Positions 24,556-31,987 of a stretch of 64,000 nucleotides of DNA are shown one piece after another. Every line of letters starts with the position of its first letter. Positions within the stretch are counted from its first letter, which is position 1. The notes beneath the pieces were generated by a model. That model ran no database searches, was not told the DNA's origin, and saw only the letters and a list, made by a program, of their open reading frames with translations. A program made the position numbers and the translations under genes. Source of the DNA: Herbiconiux oxytropis (GTDB taxonomy: Bacteria; Actinomycetota; Actinomycetes; Actinomycetales; Microbacteriaceae); the NCBI RefSeq assembly GCF_024979315.1, contig NZ_JANLCK010000007.1, positions 62,001 to 126,000 of the forward strand, read 5' to 3'.

Positions 24556-24909
24556 ATGAGCGACACCACCCACACCGACACCCCCGACGACAACCCCAAC
24601 GGCCCGGATGCGCGCGAGTCCTTCGCCGACAACGAGCAGATCGCCTCTCCCGACGACGCAGGCGCAGGATCCGGCGCAGGACCCGGAGAGACCGAGATGC
24701 TCGGCGGTGCGGGGCCCGACCCCGCCCAGTCGGCGAGCAAGGATCCTGAGGACTGGGTCACGGGTGACGAGCCCATGACCGGCCCGCAGAAGAGCTATCT
24801 CGACACCCTCCTCCGCGAGGCGGGCGAGGAGTTGCCGGCCGACCTCACGAAGGCGGAGGCCTCCGAGCACATCGACCGGTTGCAGAAGCTCACCGGCCGC
24901 GGCCGGTAG
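24556..24909 (+). CDS. DUF3072 domain protein
   Basis: This 117-aa protein has a disordered acidic N-terminal half (TDTPDDNPNGPDARESF) and a compact C-terminal domain (MTGPQKSYLDTLLREAGEELPADLTKAEASEHIDRLQKLTGR). The latter is the DUF3072 pattern, a SAP-like helix pair with the LTKAEASxxIDxL motif. That shape is common in nucleic-acid-binding proteins, but the role is unproven. A strong hairpin terminator follows 17 nt after the stop. Confidence 0.78.
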   Translation: MSDTTHTDTPDDNPNGPDARESFADNEQIASPDDAGAGSGAGPGETEMLGGAGPDPAQSASKDPEDWVTGDEPMTGPQKSYLDTLLREAGEELPADLTKAEASEHIDRLQKLTGRGR

Positions 24910-24926
24910 CGTTCCGACCGGCATGG

Positions 24927-24965
24927 CGAAAGGCCCCGCCCCTCGATGAGGGACGGGGCCTTTCG
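24927..24965. terminator. bidirectional intrinsic terminator
   Basis: CGAAAGGCCCCG (24927-24938) pairs perfectly with CGGGGCCTTTCG (24954-24965). The A and T runs within the arms give it terminator character in both directions, between two convergent genes. Confidence 0.8.
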
Positions 24966-24974
24966 TGGTGATGC

Positions 24975-25247
24975 TCAGTACGTGTAGGTGGCCACCGACA
25001 TGGCGCCGACGACGCCGACGATGCCGAAGATGATGCCGAGCACGGTCAGGATCGCACCCACGATCACGCCGGCGAGAGCCGGAGTGTTCTTGTAGCCGGC
25101 CTTCTTCGACTGCGACAGCGCGATGGCGCTGATGATGAGGCCGATCAGGTTCGCGATGATTGCGACGACGAGACCGACGATGCCGAGCGTCTTGCCCGGG
25201 AAGTCGGTGCCGGCGGGCGCAGTGGTGAGGTTGTCCTTGTTCGTCAT
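24975..25247 (-). CDS. DUF4190-type small membrane protein (90 aa)
   Basis: A short polar start (MTNKDNLTTAPAGTDFPGK) leads into TLGIVGLVVAIIANLIGLIISAIALSQSKKAGYKN. A second hydrophobic pair follows (LAGVIVGAILTVLGIIFGIVGVVG). The Gly-IVG-L repeats with a central SQSKKAG turn are the DUF4190 pattern. The ATG follows a strong GGGGGAAAC ribosome site. It resembles the N-terminal part of the larger protein at 29362. Role unknown, membrane located. Confidence 0.78.
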   Translation of the reverse strand: MTNKDNLTTAPAGTDFPGKTLGIVGLVVAIIANLIGLIISAIALSQSKKAGYKNTPALAGVIVGAILTVLGIIFGIVGVVGAMSVATYTY

Positions 25248-25348
25248 GTGTGTTTCCCCCAGGGAGAGTTCGGTGTGGATGTACCGAATGTAGCGTGATC
25301 CCGCCCTGATGGCACTTCGCGGACATGGGGAGAACTCCCCATGTCCGG

Positions 25349-25507
25349 TCAGGCCTTGCGGCGGATGTAGCGGAGGATCGCCGCGATGATCGCGAGGATG
25401 ACGATGACGAGTCCGATCCAGAGCAGGAACTTGGCCGCTTCGACGAAGAGGCCGATGAAGAGGAGGACGAGTCCGATGACGAGGGCGACGATAGCGATTC
25501 CGATCAT
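25349..25507 (-). CDS. 52-aa double-span membrane protein
   Basis: The frame from the ATG at 25507 encodes MIGIAIVALVIGLVLLFIGLF followed by EAAKFLLWIGLVIVILAIIAAILRYIRRKA. That is two membrane spans joined by a short acidic-basic turn, with a positive tail. Such hydrophobic 50-residue proteins are common stress or lineage proteins in actinobacteria. Its upstream region is shared with the Asp23 operon and contains operator site D, so it may be part of the same regulon. Confidence 0.72.
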   Translation of the reverse strand: MIGIAIVALVIGLVLLFIGLFVEAAKFLLWIGLVIVILAIIAAILRYIRRKA

Positions 25508-25565
25508 GCATCCAGTCTGGCCCTGAACGCCCTGCCGTGCACGTTCGAGCCCGTTCGACAGGTGT

Positions 25566-25593
25566 CTAGACAGACTAATGACTAGCCGATCTA
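25566..25593. promoter_or_regulatory. MarR operator, site D, before the Asp23 operon
   Basis: The element begins CTAGACAGACTAATGACTAG and ends in GATCTA. On the reverse strand it aligns to site C with identity across GTCATTAGTC and the outer CTAG/TCTAG arms. It lies 101 nt upstream of the first Asp23 gene and 58 nt upstream of the divergent 52-aa membrane protein. Confidence 0.7.
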
Positions 25594-25694
25594 GTGGAAT
25601 CCGGATATTTTTTCGAGGAAGGCGTGACGAATCCGCAACCGGGCGCGTCTCACCGGTGACAACGCAACAGCACCTGAACCGAAGGAGAACTACC

Positions 25695-26153
25695 ATGGCC
25701 ACCTCGACGCCCACGCCCACGCCGACCCCCGCCACCGTCACGAGCACCACGAGTTCGCCCACCAACGTGCAGACCGCACTCGGCAAGACCGTCATCAACG
25801 ACGGCGTCGTGGCGAAGGTCGCGGGCATCGCAGCCCGCGAGGCCCGCGGCGTGTTCGCCCTCGGCGGTGGAGCTGCCCGTGCCTTCGGCGCCATCCGCGA
25901 GGCCGTCGGTGGAGTCGACCAGACCCAGGGCATCAGCGTCGAGGTCGGCGAGACCCAGGTCGCCGTCGACGTGACGATCGTGGCCGAGTACCCGCTCTCG
26001 CTGCAGGACGTCGCCGACGGCGTGCGCTCCGGCGTCATCCAGGCCGTCGAGACCATCGTGGGCCTCCAGGTCACCGAGGTCAACGTGACCGTCAACGACG
26101 TGCACCTCCCCTCCGACGACGTCGCCGAGACCACCGAGGCACGAGTCCAGTGA
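25695..26153 (+). CDS. Asp23/Gls24 family envelope stress protein
   Basis: This 152-aa protein has a Thr/Pro-rich start (TPTPTPTPATVTSTT). The Asp23 core follows: GKTVINDGVVAKVAGIAAREARGVFALGG, VEVGETQVAVDVTIVAEYPLSLQDVADGVRSGVIQAVETIVGLQVTEVNVTVNDVHLP. Asp23 proteins form a membrane-associated layer linked to envelope stress in Gram-positives, recruited by AmaP. The ATG at 25695 has an AAGGAG ribosome site. It opens an operon whose next four genes overlap one another by 4 nt (or 3 nt at 26150). Confidence 0.92.
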   Translation: MATSTPTPTPTPATVTSTTSSPTNVQTALGKTVINDGVVAKVAGIAAREARGVFALGGGAARAFGAIREAVGGVDQTQGISVEVGETQVAVDVTIVAEYPLSLQDVADGVRSGVIQAVETIVGLQVTEVNVTVNDVHLPSDDVAETTEARVQ

Positions 26154-26347
26154 TCCCCTCGTCCACCCGCACCGGCATCCTGGTCGGCGCGGTCCTGGCT
26201 CTGACCTGGATCGTGCTCGGCTTCTGGGCCTTCTTCTTCGTGGCGGTCGCCATGGCGCTCGGCGCCCTGATCGGTCGCATCGTCGACGGCAAGCTCAGCG
26301 TGGCCGGACTCGTCGACGCCTTCCGCGGAAAGCGCTCGTCGTCATGA
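26150..26347 (+). CDS. DUF2273-like small membrane protein (65 aa)
   Basis: Two membrane spans (TGILVGAVLALTWIVLGFWAFFFVAVAMALGALIGRIVDGKL) and a basic tail match DUF2273 proteins, which nearly always lie next to asp23 and amaP. The GTG start overlaps the preceding stop (GTGA), and its stop overlaps the next ATG. It probably helps anchor the Asp23 layer at the membrane, which is inference from its conserved context. Confidence 0.85.
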   Translation: MIPSSTRTGILVGAVLALTWIVLGFWAFFFVAVAMALGALIGRIVDGKLSVAGLVDAFRGKRSSS

Positions 26348-26739
26348 GCGCCGCCCCGACCGGCACTGCCGCGGCGGACCCTGTCGCGACGGGCCCTAGG
26401 GGCCGCAACCGGATCGCCGCGAAAGCCCTGAACCGGGTGGTGGCGGCCGTCACGGCCGACGCCCTCGACGTGAAGGCCTCCCGCGTGGGGGTCGACATCG
26501 CCGACGAGAAGGGACTGCTCGTGCTCACCGTCTCGACACCCATCAGGGTCGTCTCGCTCAACCGCGTGCAGGCCGGCTCCGACGTGGTGGCGCGCGCCGG
26601 CGGCTCCGTCGTCGACCGCGCCGCCGCCGCCCAGGAGACCATCCGCGATCGCGTGCGGGCCCTCACCGGCTCGGCCGTCGCCCGCGTGGTCGTGCGGCTC
26701 ACCGCCGCCGACATCCGAGAAGAGGACAGAGTCCGATGA
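26344..26739 (+). CDS. second Asp23/Gls24-like protein
   Basis: This 131-aa protein has the shape of Asp23: IAAKALNRVVAAVTADALDVKASRVGVDIADEKGLLVLTVSTPIRVVSL, then a helix and LTGSAVARVVVRLTAADIRE. It is more divergent than the first copy and has a disordered N-terminus. Its position between DUF2273 and DUF6286 genes, with ATGA overlaps on both sides, supports a joint structural role. It could heteromerise with the first Asp23 protein. Confidence 0.8.
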   Translation: MSAAPTGTAAADPVATGPRGRNRIAAKALNRVVAAVTADALDVKASRVGVDIADEKGLLVLTVSTPIRVVSLNRVQAGSDVVARAGGSVVDRAAAAQETIRDRVRALTGSAVARVVVRLTAADIREEDRVR

Positions 26740-27398
26740 GCACCACCCTCGCCAAGCCGGCCCCCCGAGCCCCGGATGCGCGCACCGCCGCCCCCACGGC
26801 TCCGGCGCGCGCATCCGGACCCACCTTCGAACCCGTCTATCGCCGGATCATCCGCCGGGAGACCCACTCGCCGCGCTCGCTCGTCGCGATCGTGCTGGCC
26901 GCGCTGCTCATCCTGGCGCTCGCCTGGGTGGGCACCGAGATCGTGATCGCGCTGCTCGGCGCCCCCGCGCTGCTCGTGGCGCCGGTCGACATGTTCACCT
27001 CCACCGTCGGTCTCGCCGACGCCCCCGCGGCGATCGTGGCGGCAGCGGGCATCGGGGCGGCCGTGATCGGGCTCGTGCTCGTGATCGTCGCCCTGTCACC
27101 CGGCCGGCGTGCGCGCCATGTGCTCGCCTCCGAACGCACGGCCGTGGTGGTCGACAACGAGGTGATCGCCTCGGCGCTCGCCCGTCACGCCTCCTTCGCC
27201 GGCAACGTCGACCCCGACAACGCCTCGGTCTCGGTGTCGCACCGGCGGGCCGTGGTGCACCTCACCCCCACCTCGGGCATCCCCGTCGATCGCGACGAGG
27301 TCACGGCCGAGACCGAGCGCCGGCTCGCCGGTTACGGCCTCAGCCCTGCGGTCACCGCGCGAGTGCACATCGCGGAGAGCGGGAGGATCGGCGCATGA
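26736..27398 (+). CDS. DUF6286-type membrane protein
   Basis: A 220-aa protein with a proline-rich cytoplasmic start (SGPTFEPVYRRIIRRETHSPRS). Two membrane spans follow (LVAIVLAALLILALAWVGTEIVIALLGAPALLV and AAIVAAAGIGAAVIGLVLVIVALSPG). The C-terminal cytoplasmic domain (ERTAVVVDNEVIASALARHASFAGNVDPDNASVSVSHRRAVVHL) resembles AmaP/Asp23-like domains. DUF6286 proteins are known from actinobacterial Asp23 operons. It overlaps both neighbours by ATGA. Confidence 0.82.
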   Translation: MSTTLAKPAPRAPDARTAAPTAPARASGPTFEPVYRRIIRRETHSPRSLVAIVLAALLILALAWVGTEIVIALLGAPALLVAPVDMFTSTVGLADAPAAIVAAAGIGAAVIGLVLVIVALSPGRRARHVLASERTAVVVDNEVIASALARHASFAGNVDPDNASVSVSHRRAVVHLTPTSGIPVDRDEVTAETERRLAGYGLSPAVTARVHIAESGRIGA

Positions 27399-28000
27399 AC
27401 AGCACCAACCGGGTGGCCAACCGCCTCCTCGTCCTGATCGTCGGCCTGCTCCTCGTGGTCGTCGCCGCCGCCGCCGCAGCCGCCGTGCTGATCCCCACGG
27501 TGCGCGACGCCTGGAAGGCGATCGCGGGCGACGTGAACGCCCAGGTCGCATCCTGGCTGCAGGCGACCCCGCTCGGCGACACCGGCGTGAGCTGGATCAT
27601 GCCGGCCGTGCTCGTCGTGATCGTGCTCGCCGTCATTCTGCTCGTCGTGTTCATCGTGCGGCAGGGCCGCGGGCACACCCGCACCGTGCTCTCCGAGCGC
27701 ACAAGCGAGCACGGCCGCACCGAGGTGGAGTCCGCACTCGCCGCGAATGCGCTCGAGGATGCGATCGGGTCGCGGCCCGAGTTCATCGCCTCCCATGTCT
27801 CGGCCTACCGCGTGCGCCGCACGCCGGTGCTCAAGATCGCGGTCACCTGCCGGCGGGGCGTCTCGCCGAAGGACGCCGCGGACATCGTGGACGACGCCGT
27901 GCGCGCCCTCGACGAGCTGCTCGGCCGTCCGCTGCCGGCACTCGTGCAGATCAGCGGAGGCTTCCGGTCCCGCACGGGCTCGAGCACCCGCCTGCAATGA
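27395..28000 (+). CDS. AmaP-like alkaline-shock membrane anchor protein
   Basis: This 201-aa protein has an N-terminal span (RLLVLIVGLLLVVVAAAAAAAVLI), an external stretch, a second span (IMPAVLVVIVLAVILLVVFIV) and a cytoplasmic domain (TEVESALAANALEDAIGSRPEF ... TPVLKIAVTCRRGVSPKDAADIVDDAVRALDELLG). That is the AmaP topology. AmaP anchors Asp23 to the membrane in Staphylococcus. It ends the overlapping five-gene operon. Confidence 0.82.
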   Translation: MNSTNRVANRLLVLIVGLLLVVVAAAAAAAVLIPTVRDAWKAIAGDVNAQVASWLQATPLGDTGVSWIMPAVLVVIVLAVILLVVFIVRQGRGHTRTVLSERTSEHGRTEVESALAANALEDAIGSRPEFIASHVSAYRVRRTPVLKIAVTCRRGVSPKDAADIVDDAVRALDELLGRPLPALVQISGGFRSRTGSSTRLQ

Positions 28001-28080
28001 CCGACCACTGACCCACCCCAGGGCGCCCGCAGCCCGCAGGTGCCTTCCCACCCGAAGAACACCACCGAAAGGAGCTCGAC

Positions 28081-28254
28081 ATGAGCGCAGCAGACAAGAT
28101 CAAGAACGCAGCCGAAGACCTGGCCGGCAAGGCCAAGGAGGCTGTGGGCAAGGTCACCAACAACGACGAGCTCGTCGCCGAGGGCAAGGCCGACCAGACC
28201 AAGTCGGACGTGAAGAAGGCCGGCGAGAACGTCAAGGACGCCTTCAAGAACTGA
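28081..28254 (+). CDS. CsbD-family stress protein (57 aa)
   Basis: The protein MSAADKIKNAAEDLAGKAKE continues through AVGKVTNNDELVAEGKADQTKSDVKKAGENVKDAF. It has the charged helical repeats and the NDELxAEGKxDQ motif that define CsbD. CsbD-like proteins are general-stress proteins in Bacillus and others. A GAAAGGAGCTCG ribosome site precedes the ATG. It lies 80 nt after AmaP and fits the stress theme of the locus, with a terminator-like hairpin downstream. Confidence 0.9.
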   Translation: MSAADKIKNAAEDLAGKAKEAVGKVTNNDELVAEGKADQTKSDVKKAGENVKDAFKN

Positions 28255-28268
28255 TCGGCGAACCAGCC

Positions 28269-28305
28269 GGGAGCACGATCGTCACCCCGTGGCGGTCGTG
28301 CTCCC
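28269..28305 (+). terminator. hairpin after the CsbD gene
   Basis: GGGAGCACGA (28269-28278) pairs with TCGTGCTCCC (28296-28305). A short T-containing run (TCATCTG) follows. It would end the Asp23-CsbD transcript before the lipid kinase. Confidence 0.6.
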
Positions 28306-28329
28306 TCATCTGTGAGGAAGACTGAGCAC

Positions 28330-29334
28330 ATGACCACCACTCCCGCCGAGCCGCGCACCGTCGCGGTCGTCATCAACCCCTCGAAGTTCACCGATGTCGA
28401 CGAGGTGAAGGCCATCGTGGCCGCCGGTGCGGCGCGCGCAGGCTGGAACGAGCCCCTCTGGTTCGAGACGAGCATCGAGGACTCCGGAGCAGCCGCCGGT
28501 CGCGCTGCCCTCGATGCGGGCGCGGACCTGGTCTGCGCCATGGGCGGCGACGGCACCGTGCGCGCGATCGCGGGCGTGCTCCGCGGCACCGGCGTGCCCT
28601 ACGGGCTGCTGCCGAGCGGCACGGGCAATCTGCTCGCCCGCAACCTCGGCCTGCCGCTGAACTCGCTCGACGACGCCGTCGAGATCGCCCTGCTGGGCCA
28701 GGAACGCGCCATCGACGTGGGCACCGCGACCTTCGACGACGGAGAGGAGCGCACCTTCGTGGTGATGGGCGGAGTCGGACTCGACGCCCAGATCATGGAC
28801 AACACCGACGACGAGCTCAAGAAGAAGGTCGGCTGGGGCGCCTACGTCGCCGCCGGTGCCCCTGCGCTGTTCAAGGGCGGCTTCGAGGCCACCCTCACGA
28901 TCGACGGCGAGGCCGAGGAGCCCACCGACTGCCTCATGGTGCTCGCCTGCAACTGCAGCTCGGTGGTGGCCAACATCGAGCTCGCCACCGGCGCGGTGCT
29001 CGACGACGGCGATCTCGAGCTCGTAATGCTGCGGCCGAACGCGGTGGCCGGATGGCTCGGCGTCGCGATCGACGTCGCCACCCGCAACCGCAACGGCCTC
29101 GCGTCGCTCAAGCAGTGGCCCGGCCGCGAGTTCGAGTTCGAGCTCGACCAGCCCGTGCTGGCCGAACTCGACGGCGACCCCGTGGGCGAGACCACACGCG
29201 GCCGTTTCGGCGTCGACCCCGGATCGCTCATCGTGCGGCTTCCCGTCCCCGCCTCGCAGATCCCCGGGCTCACTCCGCGCACCGCGGTGGCGCTCGACGA
29301 CACCGACGACACCGCGCCCGACCCCTCCGCCTGA
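28330..29334 (+). CDS. diacylglycerol kinase-family lipid kinase
   Basis: This 334-aa protein begins VAVVINPSKFTDVDEVKAIV. It has the nucleotide motif LVCAMGGDGTVRAIAGVL (GGDGT) and LLPSGTGNLLARNLGLPL, as in DgkB/YegS enzymes. The C-terminal beta-domain includes FVVMGGVGLDAQIM and LDGDPVG, both standard. It should phosphorylate diacylglycerol or a related lipid at the membrane. The ATG at 28330 has a GAGG site; an in-frame GTG at 28312 is possible. It is downstream of the CsbD terminator, so it may have its own promoter. Confidence 0.9.
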   Translation: MTTTPAEPRTVAVVINPSKFTDVDEVKAIVAAGAARAGWNEPLWFETSIEDSGAAAGRAALDAGADLVCAMGGDGTVRAIAGVLRGTGVPYGLLPSGTGNLLARNLGLPLNSLDDAVEIALLGQERAIDVGTATFDDGEERTFVVMGGVGLDAQIMDNTDDELKKKVGWGAYVAAGAPALFKGGFEATLTIDGEAEEPTDCLMVLACNCSSVVANIELATGAVLDDGDLELVMLRPNAVAGWLGVAIDVATRNRNGLASLKQWPGREFEFELDQPVLAELDGDPVGETTRGRFGVDPGSLIVRLPVPASQIPGLTPRTAVALDDTDDTAPDPSA

Positions 29335-29345
29335 GGCCGGGGGGT

Positions 29346-29361
29346 CGGGCGCGAGCGCCCG
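29346..29361. terminator. short hairpin between convergent genes
   Basis: CGGGCG (29346-29351) and CGCCCG (29356-29361) close a CGAG tetraloop between the lipid kinase and the DUF4190 gene stops. Confidence 0.45.
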
Positions 29362-30336
29362 CTACGGCAGGACGGGGGTGATCGCCCAGTCGTCGTCGGC
29401 GATCACCTGCGCGTAGCCGGGGCCGCTGAGGTAGACGGTGCCGTCGACGAAGGTGTCATCCTCCGGGTCGACGACGACCTCAGGCACTCCGGCGGCGTAG
29501 GACACGATGCCGAACAGCCCGGTTCCTTCGTGGGTGACCTCCGCGTCGAAGAACTCCTCGGAGAAGAAGACGACGCGGTCGCCAGAGCCCGCGACGTCGC
29601 CGGACGACGGGGTCACCGACGACACGTCGTCGACCACGATCGACCACAGGCCCGTCGTGGTGACGGTCAGCTCCGTCGTGGGCTCATCGAAGCCCGTCGG
29701 GTCGATGAGGTACTGGCCGTTCCACGGCCCCTCCACCTCGACGAGCTCGGGCGCGGAGCCGTTCGTGGCCAGCGACGTCGGACCCTCGCACGCGGGGCAG
29801 TCGAAGGTCACGACTCCGGCGCGGCCCGCGAGGTCGATGACCACGACGTCGTCGCCCTCGCCCGTGAACACCTGACGCTCAGCAGCCGAGCCCGGTGCCG
29901 GATCCGGATCGAGCGGACCACCCGCGGTGGGCAGCTCGGGCGGAGCCGTGGGGGTGGTGAGCAGCGGTGGCACGGAGATGGCGCTGGGGCGGTTCGACTC
30001 CACGCTCTCGACGAGCGCCGAGACGCCGATCACGGTGTACACGACGATGAGGACGATGGAGAGCACGGTGCCGACGCCGCCGAGGATGGCGCCCGTGAGC
30101 GCCTTACCCTTGCCGCGGGAGCGGGCCCGGTTGACCGCGATGAGCCCGACGACGAGCGCCGCGATGCCCACGAACACCGCGAGCAGGTTGAGGATGGGCA
30201 CGAACGCGAGCACGATCGTGACGATGCCCAGGATGAGGGCCGTCGTGGCGAGAGCCGTGCCACCCGGCTGGGGGCCTGGGGGCTGCTGTCCCGGTTGCGG
30301 CTGTCCGTAGCCCGTGCCCTGGTCCTGGTAGCTCAT
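29362..30336 (-). CDS. DUF4190 membrane protein with extracytoplasmic domain
   Basis: This 324-aa protein starts with a Gln/Pro/Gly-rich tail (QPQPGQQPPGPQPGG). The DUF4190 double span follows (ALATTALILGIVTIVLAFVPILNLLAVFVGIAALVVGLIAVN), then a third span (AILGGVGTVLSIVLIVVYTVIG). The remaining 200 residues are probably outside the cell, with a CPAC pair (VTFDCPACEGP) and many beta strands. It overlaps functionally with the 48-aa gene that ends 1 nt before its ATG. Role unknown. Confidence 0.78.
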   Translation of the reverse strand: MSYQDQGTGYGQPQPGQQPPGPQPGGTALATTALILGIVTIVLAFVPILNLLAVFVGIAALVVGLIAVNRARSRGKGKALTGAILGGVGTVLSIVLIVVYTVIGVSALVESVESNRPSAISVPPLLTTPTAPPELPTAGGPLDPDPAPGSAAERQVFTGEGDDVVVIDLAGRAGVVTFDCPACEGPTSLATNGSAPELVEVEGPWNGQYLIDPTGFDEPTTELTVTTTGLWSIVVDDVSSVTPSSGDVAGSGDRVVFFSEEFFDAEVTHEGTGLFGIVSYAAGVPEVVVDPEDDTFVDGTVYLSGPGYAQVIADDDWAITPVLP

Positions 30337-30337
30337 C

Positions 30338-30484
30338 TCAGCCCCTCAGATCCTCGCCGAGCGACTTGATCGACCTCAGTGCGTCCTCGGTCTCGGCCTG
30401 GGCGGGGTTCTCCGCCGCGTTCGCCGCTCTGGTGTCGTCGGCCGCATCGGGCCCGTGCGCGTCCTTCTTGTCCTGTGGCTCCAT
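30338..30484 (-). CDS. 48-aa acidic protein upstream of the DUF4190 gene
   Basis: The frame starts MEPQDKKDAHGPDAADDTRA and ends TEDALRSIKSLGEDLRG. Its stop is 1 nt before the ATG of the DUF4190 gene, whose ribosome site (GAGGGGC) lies inside it. This arrangement is typical of translational coupling. It has a disordered start and one short amphipathic helix. No family is recognised. Confidence 0.55.
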   Translation of the reverse strand: MEPQDKKDAHGPDAADDTRAANAAENPAQAETEDALRSIKSLGEDLRG

Positions 30485-30523
30485 GGCCCCGATCGTATCG
30501 GGGTGGCCGGGGATGCGCCCGTG

Positions 30524-30757
30524 TCAGCCGCCGAGGTAGCGGCGCAGCAGGATCTCGTGGGTGCGGAAGTGCCAGCGCACCCGCACCATCGTGATGCCCT
30601 CGGCGCGCAACCGGGCCGCTGTGCCTTTCGTCAGGCGGGAGCCCTCGGCGGGCTTCCAGCCACCCGCTCCCGCGTAGACCCCCACGATCTTCGGGCGGGC
30701 TTCGCTCGAGCCGAACTTCGCGACACCGTAGCTGGTCACTGAATCAGGCACGCGCAT
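30524..30757 (-). CDS. small basic protein (77 aa)
   Basis: It starts MRVPDSVTSYGVAKFGSSEARPK, is Gly/Lys/Arg-rich and ends in ITMVRVRWHFRTHEILLRRYLGG. The net charge is high and positive, so nucleic-acid or membrane contact is possible. There is no known motif. Confidence is limited because the upstream region lacks a clear ribosome site. Confidence 0.5.
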   Translation of the reverse strand: MRVPDSVTSYGVAKFGSSEARPKIVGVYAGAGGWKPAEGSRLTKGTAARLRAEGITMVRVRWHFRTHEILLRRYLGG

Positions 30758-31104
30758 CCTCGAGGTCGGCCGGGCCTTCGGACAAGACGTGACGTCGGCT
30801 CGTGCCCGGGGGTGGGTCGGTGATCGGGAGGCGAGCGACGGGTGGGTGTCGTCGCTCGCGAGGTCGACTCTAGCGAAGCGGGGTGTCGCGGCCGTACCCC
30901 CTGTTCAGGTGGTTCGCCACGGTGACGGCCGCTGTGGACTCGGGCGCAGCTCTGTGCAGATGGAGGGTTGCGCCTCCTCGGGGCAGGGCGAGGGCTGGAA
31001 CCCGCCGTGGCCGGCGGCGCGATGCACCTTGCGTTCGGCGGCACCCCGACGCGGGAGCGCAAGCCCCTTGCGAGAGGTCGGGGGTGGTGGATTCGCTTGG
31101 GATC
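30758..31104. other. non-coding stretch with one strong hairpin
   Basis: No convincing gene was found in these 347 bases on either strand. A perfect 10-bp stem (GCGAGCGACG at 30831-30840 with CGTCGCTCGC at 30850-30859) closes a 9-nt loop. The rest shows no tRNA, riboswitch or protein signature that I can recognise. Confidence 0.5.
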
Positions 31105-31392
31105 ATGAGCGCGATCGACGACCCCACGGAACGACCTCAGACCCTGCAGCGGCCCCGGGGAGGTGTCGATCCGGTCGCCGTGGTGGCCGTGCTCGGCGGG
31201 CTCGCGGCGATCGTGACGCTCGCGGTGGGGATCCCGACGTGGATCCCGCTGTGGTTCGCGGTGATCGGGATGTTCGCCGGCATGGTGTCGGTGCTGCGGT
31301 CGCGGCCCTCCGCGGCGCGGTGGCTGGCGACGGTCGGGATCGTGGTGTCGGCGGTGCCGTTCGCGATGTTCTTCTTCTTCATCACGACCTGA
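31105..31392 (+). CDS. small membrane protein (95 aa)
   Basis: A polar start (MSAIDDPTERPQTLQRPRGGVD) is followed by three hydrophobic segments (PVAVVAVLGGLAAIVTLAVGI, IPLWFAVIGMFAGMVSVL and LATVGIVVSAVPFAMFFFF). The layout resembles the membrane part of DUF4190-like proteins but without the usual motif. The ATG was chosen as the first in the coding-like frame. Function unknown. Confidence 0.68.
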   Translation: MSAIDDPTERPQTLQRPRGGVDPVAVVAVLGGLAAIVTLAVGIPTWIPLWFAVIGMFAGMVSVLRSRPSAARWLATVGIVVSAVPFAMFFFFITT

Positions 31393-31435
31393 GCGGGCCG
31401 GGCGCGCGGCGGAGGCATCCGCCTAGGCTCGGGGG

Positions 31436-31962
31436 ATGGACGCGACGCGCAGGTTCTTCATCTCGGCCGACCTCGAGGGCGTGGCGGGAGTCGTGGCGAG
31501 CGAGGAGCTGCGGCCCGGGAACGCGGAGTACGAGTGGGCCCGGCGCCTGCTCACCGACGAGGTGAACGCCGCGGTCCGAGGCATCAGGCGAGCGGATGCG
31601 TCGGCCGAGATCGTCGTCTCCGACGGCCACGGCGGCTACCGCAACATCCTCCCCGCCGACCTCGACCCCACAGCCGGCCTGCTGCGTGGCAAGCCGCGGC
31701 CGCTCGCCATGATCGACGGCATCCGGAGCGGCGACGAGGCGATCTTCATCGGCTACCACCCCCGCGCCGGCGCGCGCGGAACCCTGAGCCACACCTTCGA
31801 CGACGCCGTCCTCGACCTCCGCTGCAACGGCAGGCCGACGCCGCGAGCGTGCCCCCGCCGGTGATCCGCACCGGGCAGCGCTCGGTGCAGGTCGTCGCCC
31901 CCACGATGGTCGAGGCGTACCGCTGGATCCGCACGATCGTGGCCCTCGCCGCACACGCCTAG
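31436..31962 (+). pseudogene. M55 D-aminopeptidase (DppA-like) pseudogene
   Basis: The first 142 codons encode the N-terminal half of an M55 peptidase. They begin RRFFISADLEGVAGVVASEE (metal-ligand Asp and Glu) and continue with VVSDGHGGYRNI (His), GYHPRAGARGTLSHTFDD (His) and NGRP. The frame then ends at 31864. In another frame, VQVVAPTMVEAYRWIRTIVALAA (to 31962) matches the C-terminal end of the family. About 100 internal residues of the usual 270 are missing, and the two parts are out of frame, so an internal deletion has broken the gene. The intact promoter geometry (TAGGCT 6 nt before the ATG) remains. Confidence 0.75.
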
Positions 31963-31987
31963 GACGAACGGGCCCCCATCTGCCTGG

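Noticed and set aside
30758-31104. Possible gene in the gap before the 95-aa membrane protein
   Set aside because: The open frames lack ribosome sites and coding-like codon use, and their products are Arg/Pro-rich with no motif.
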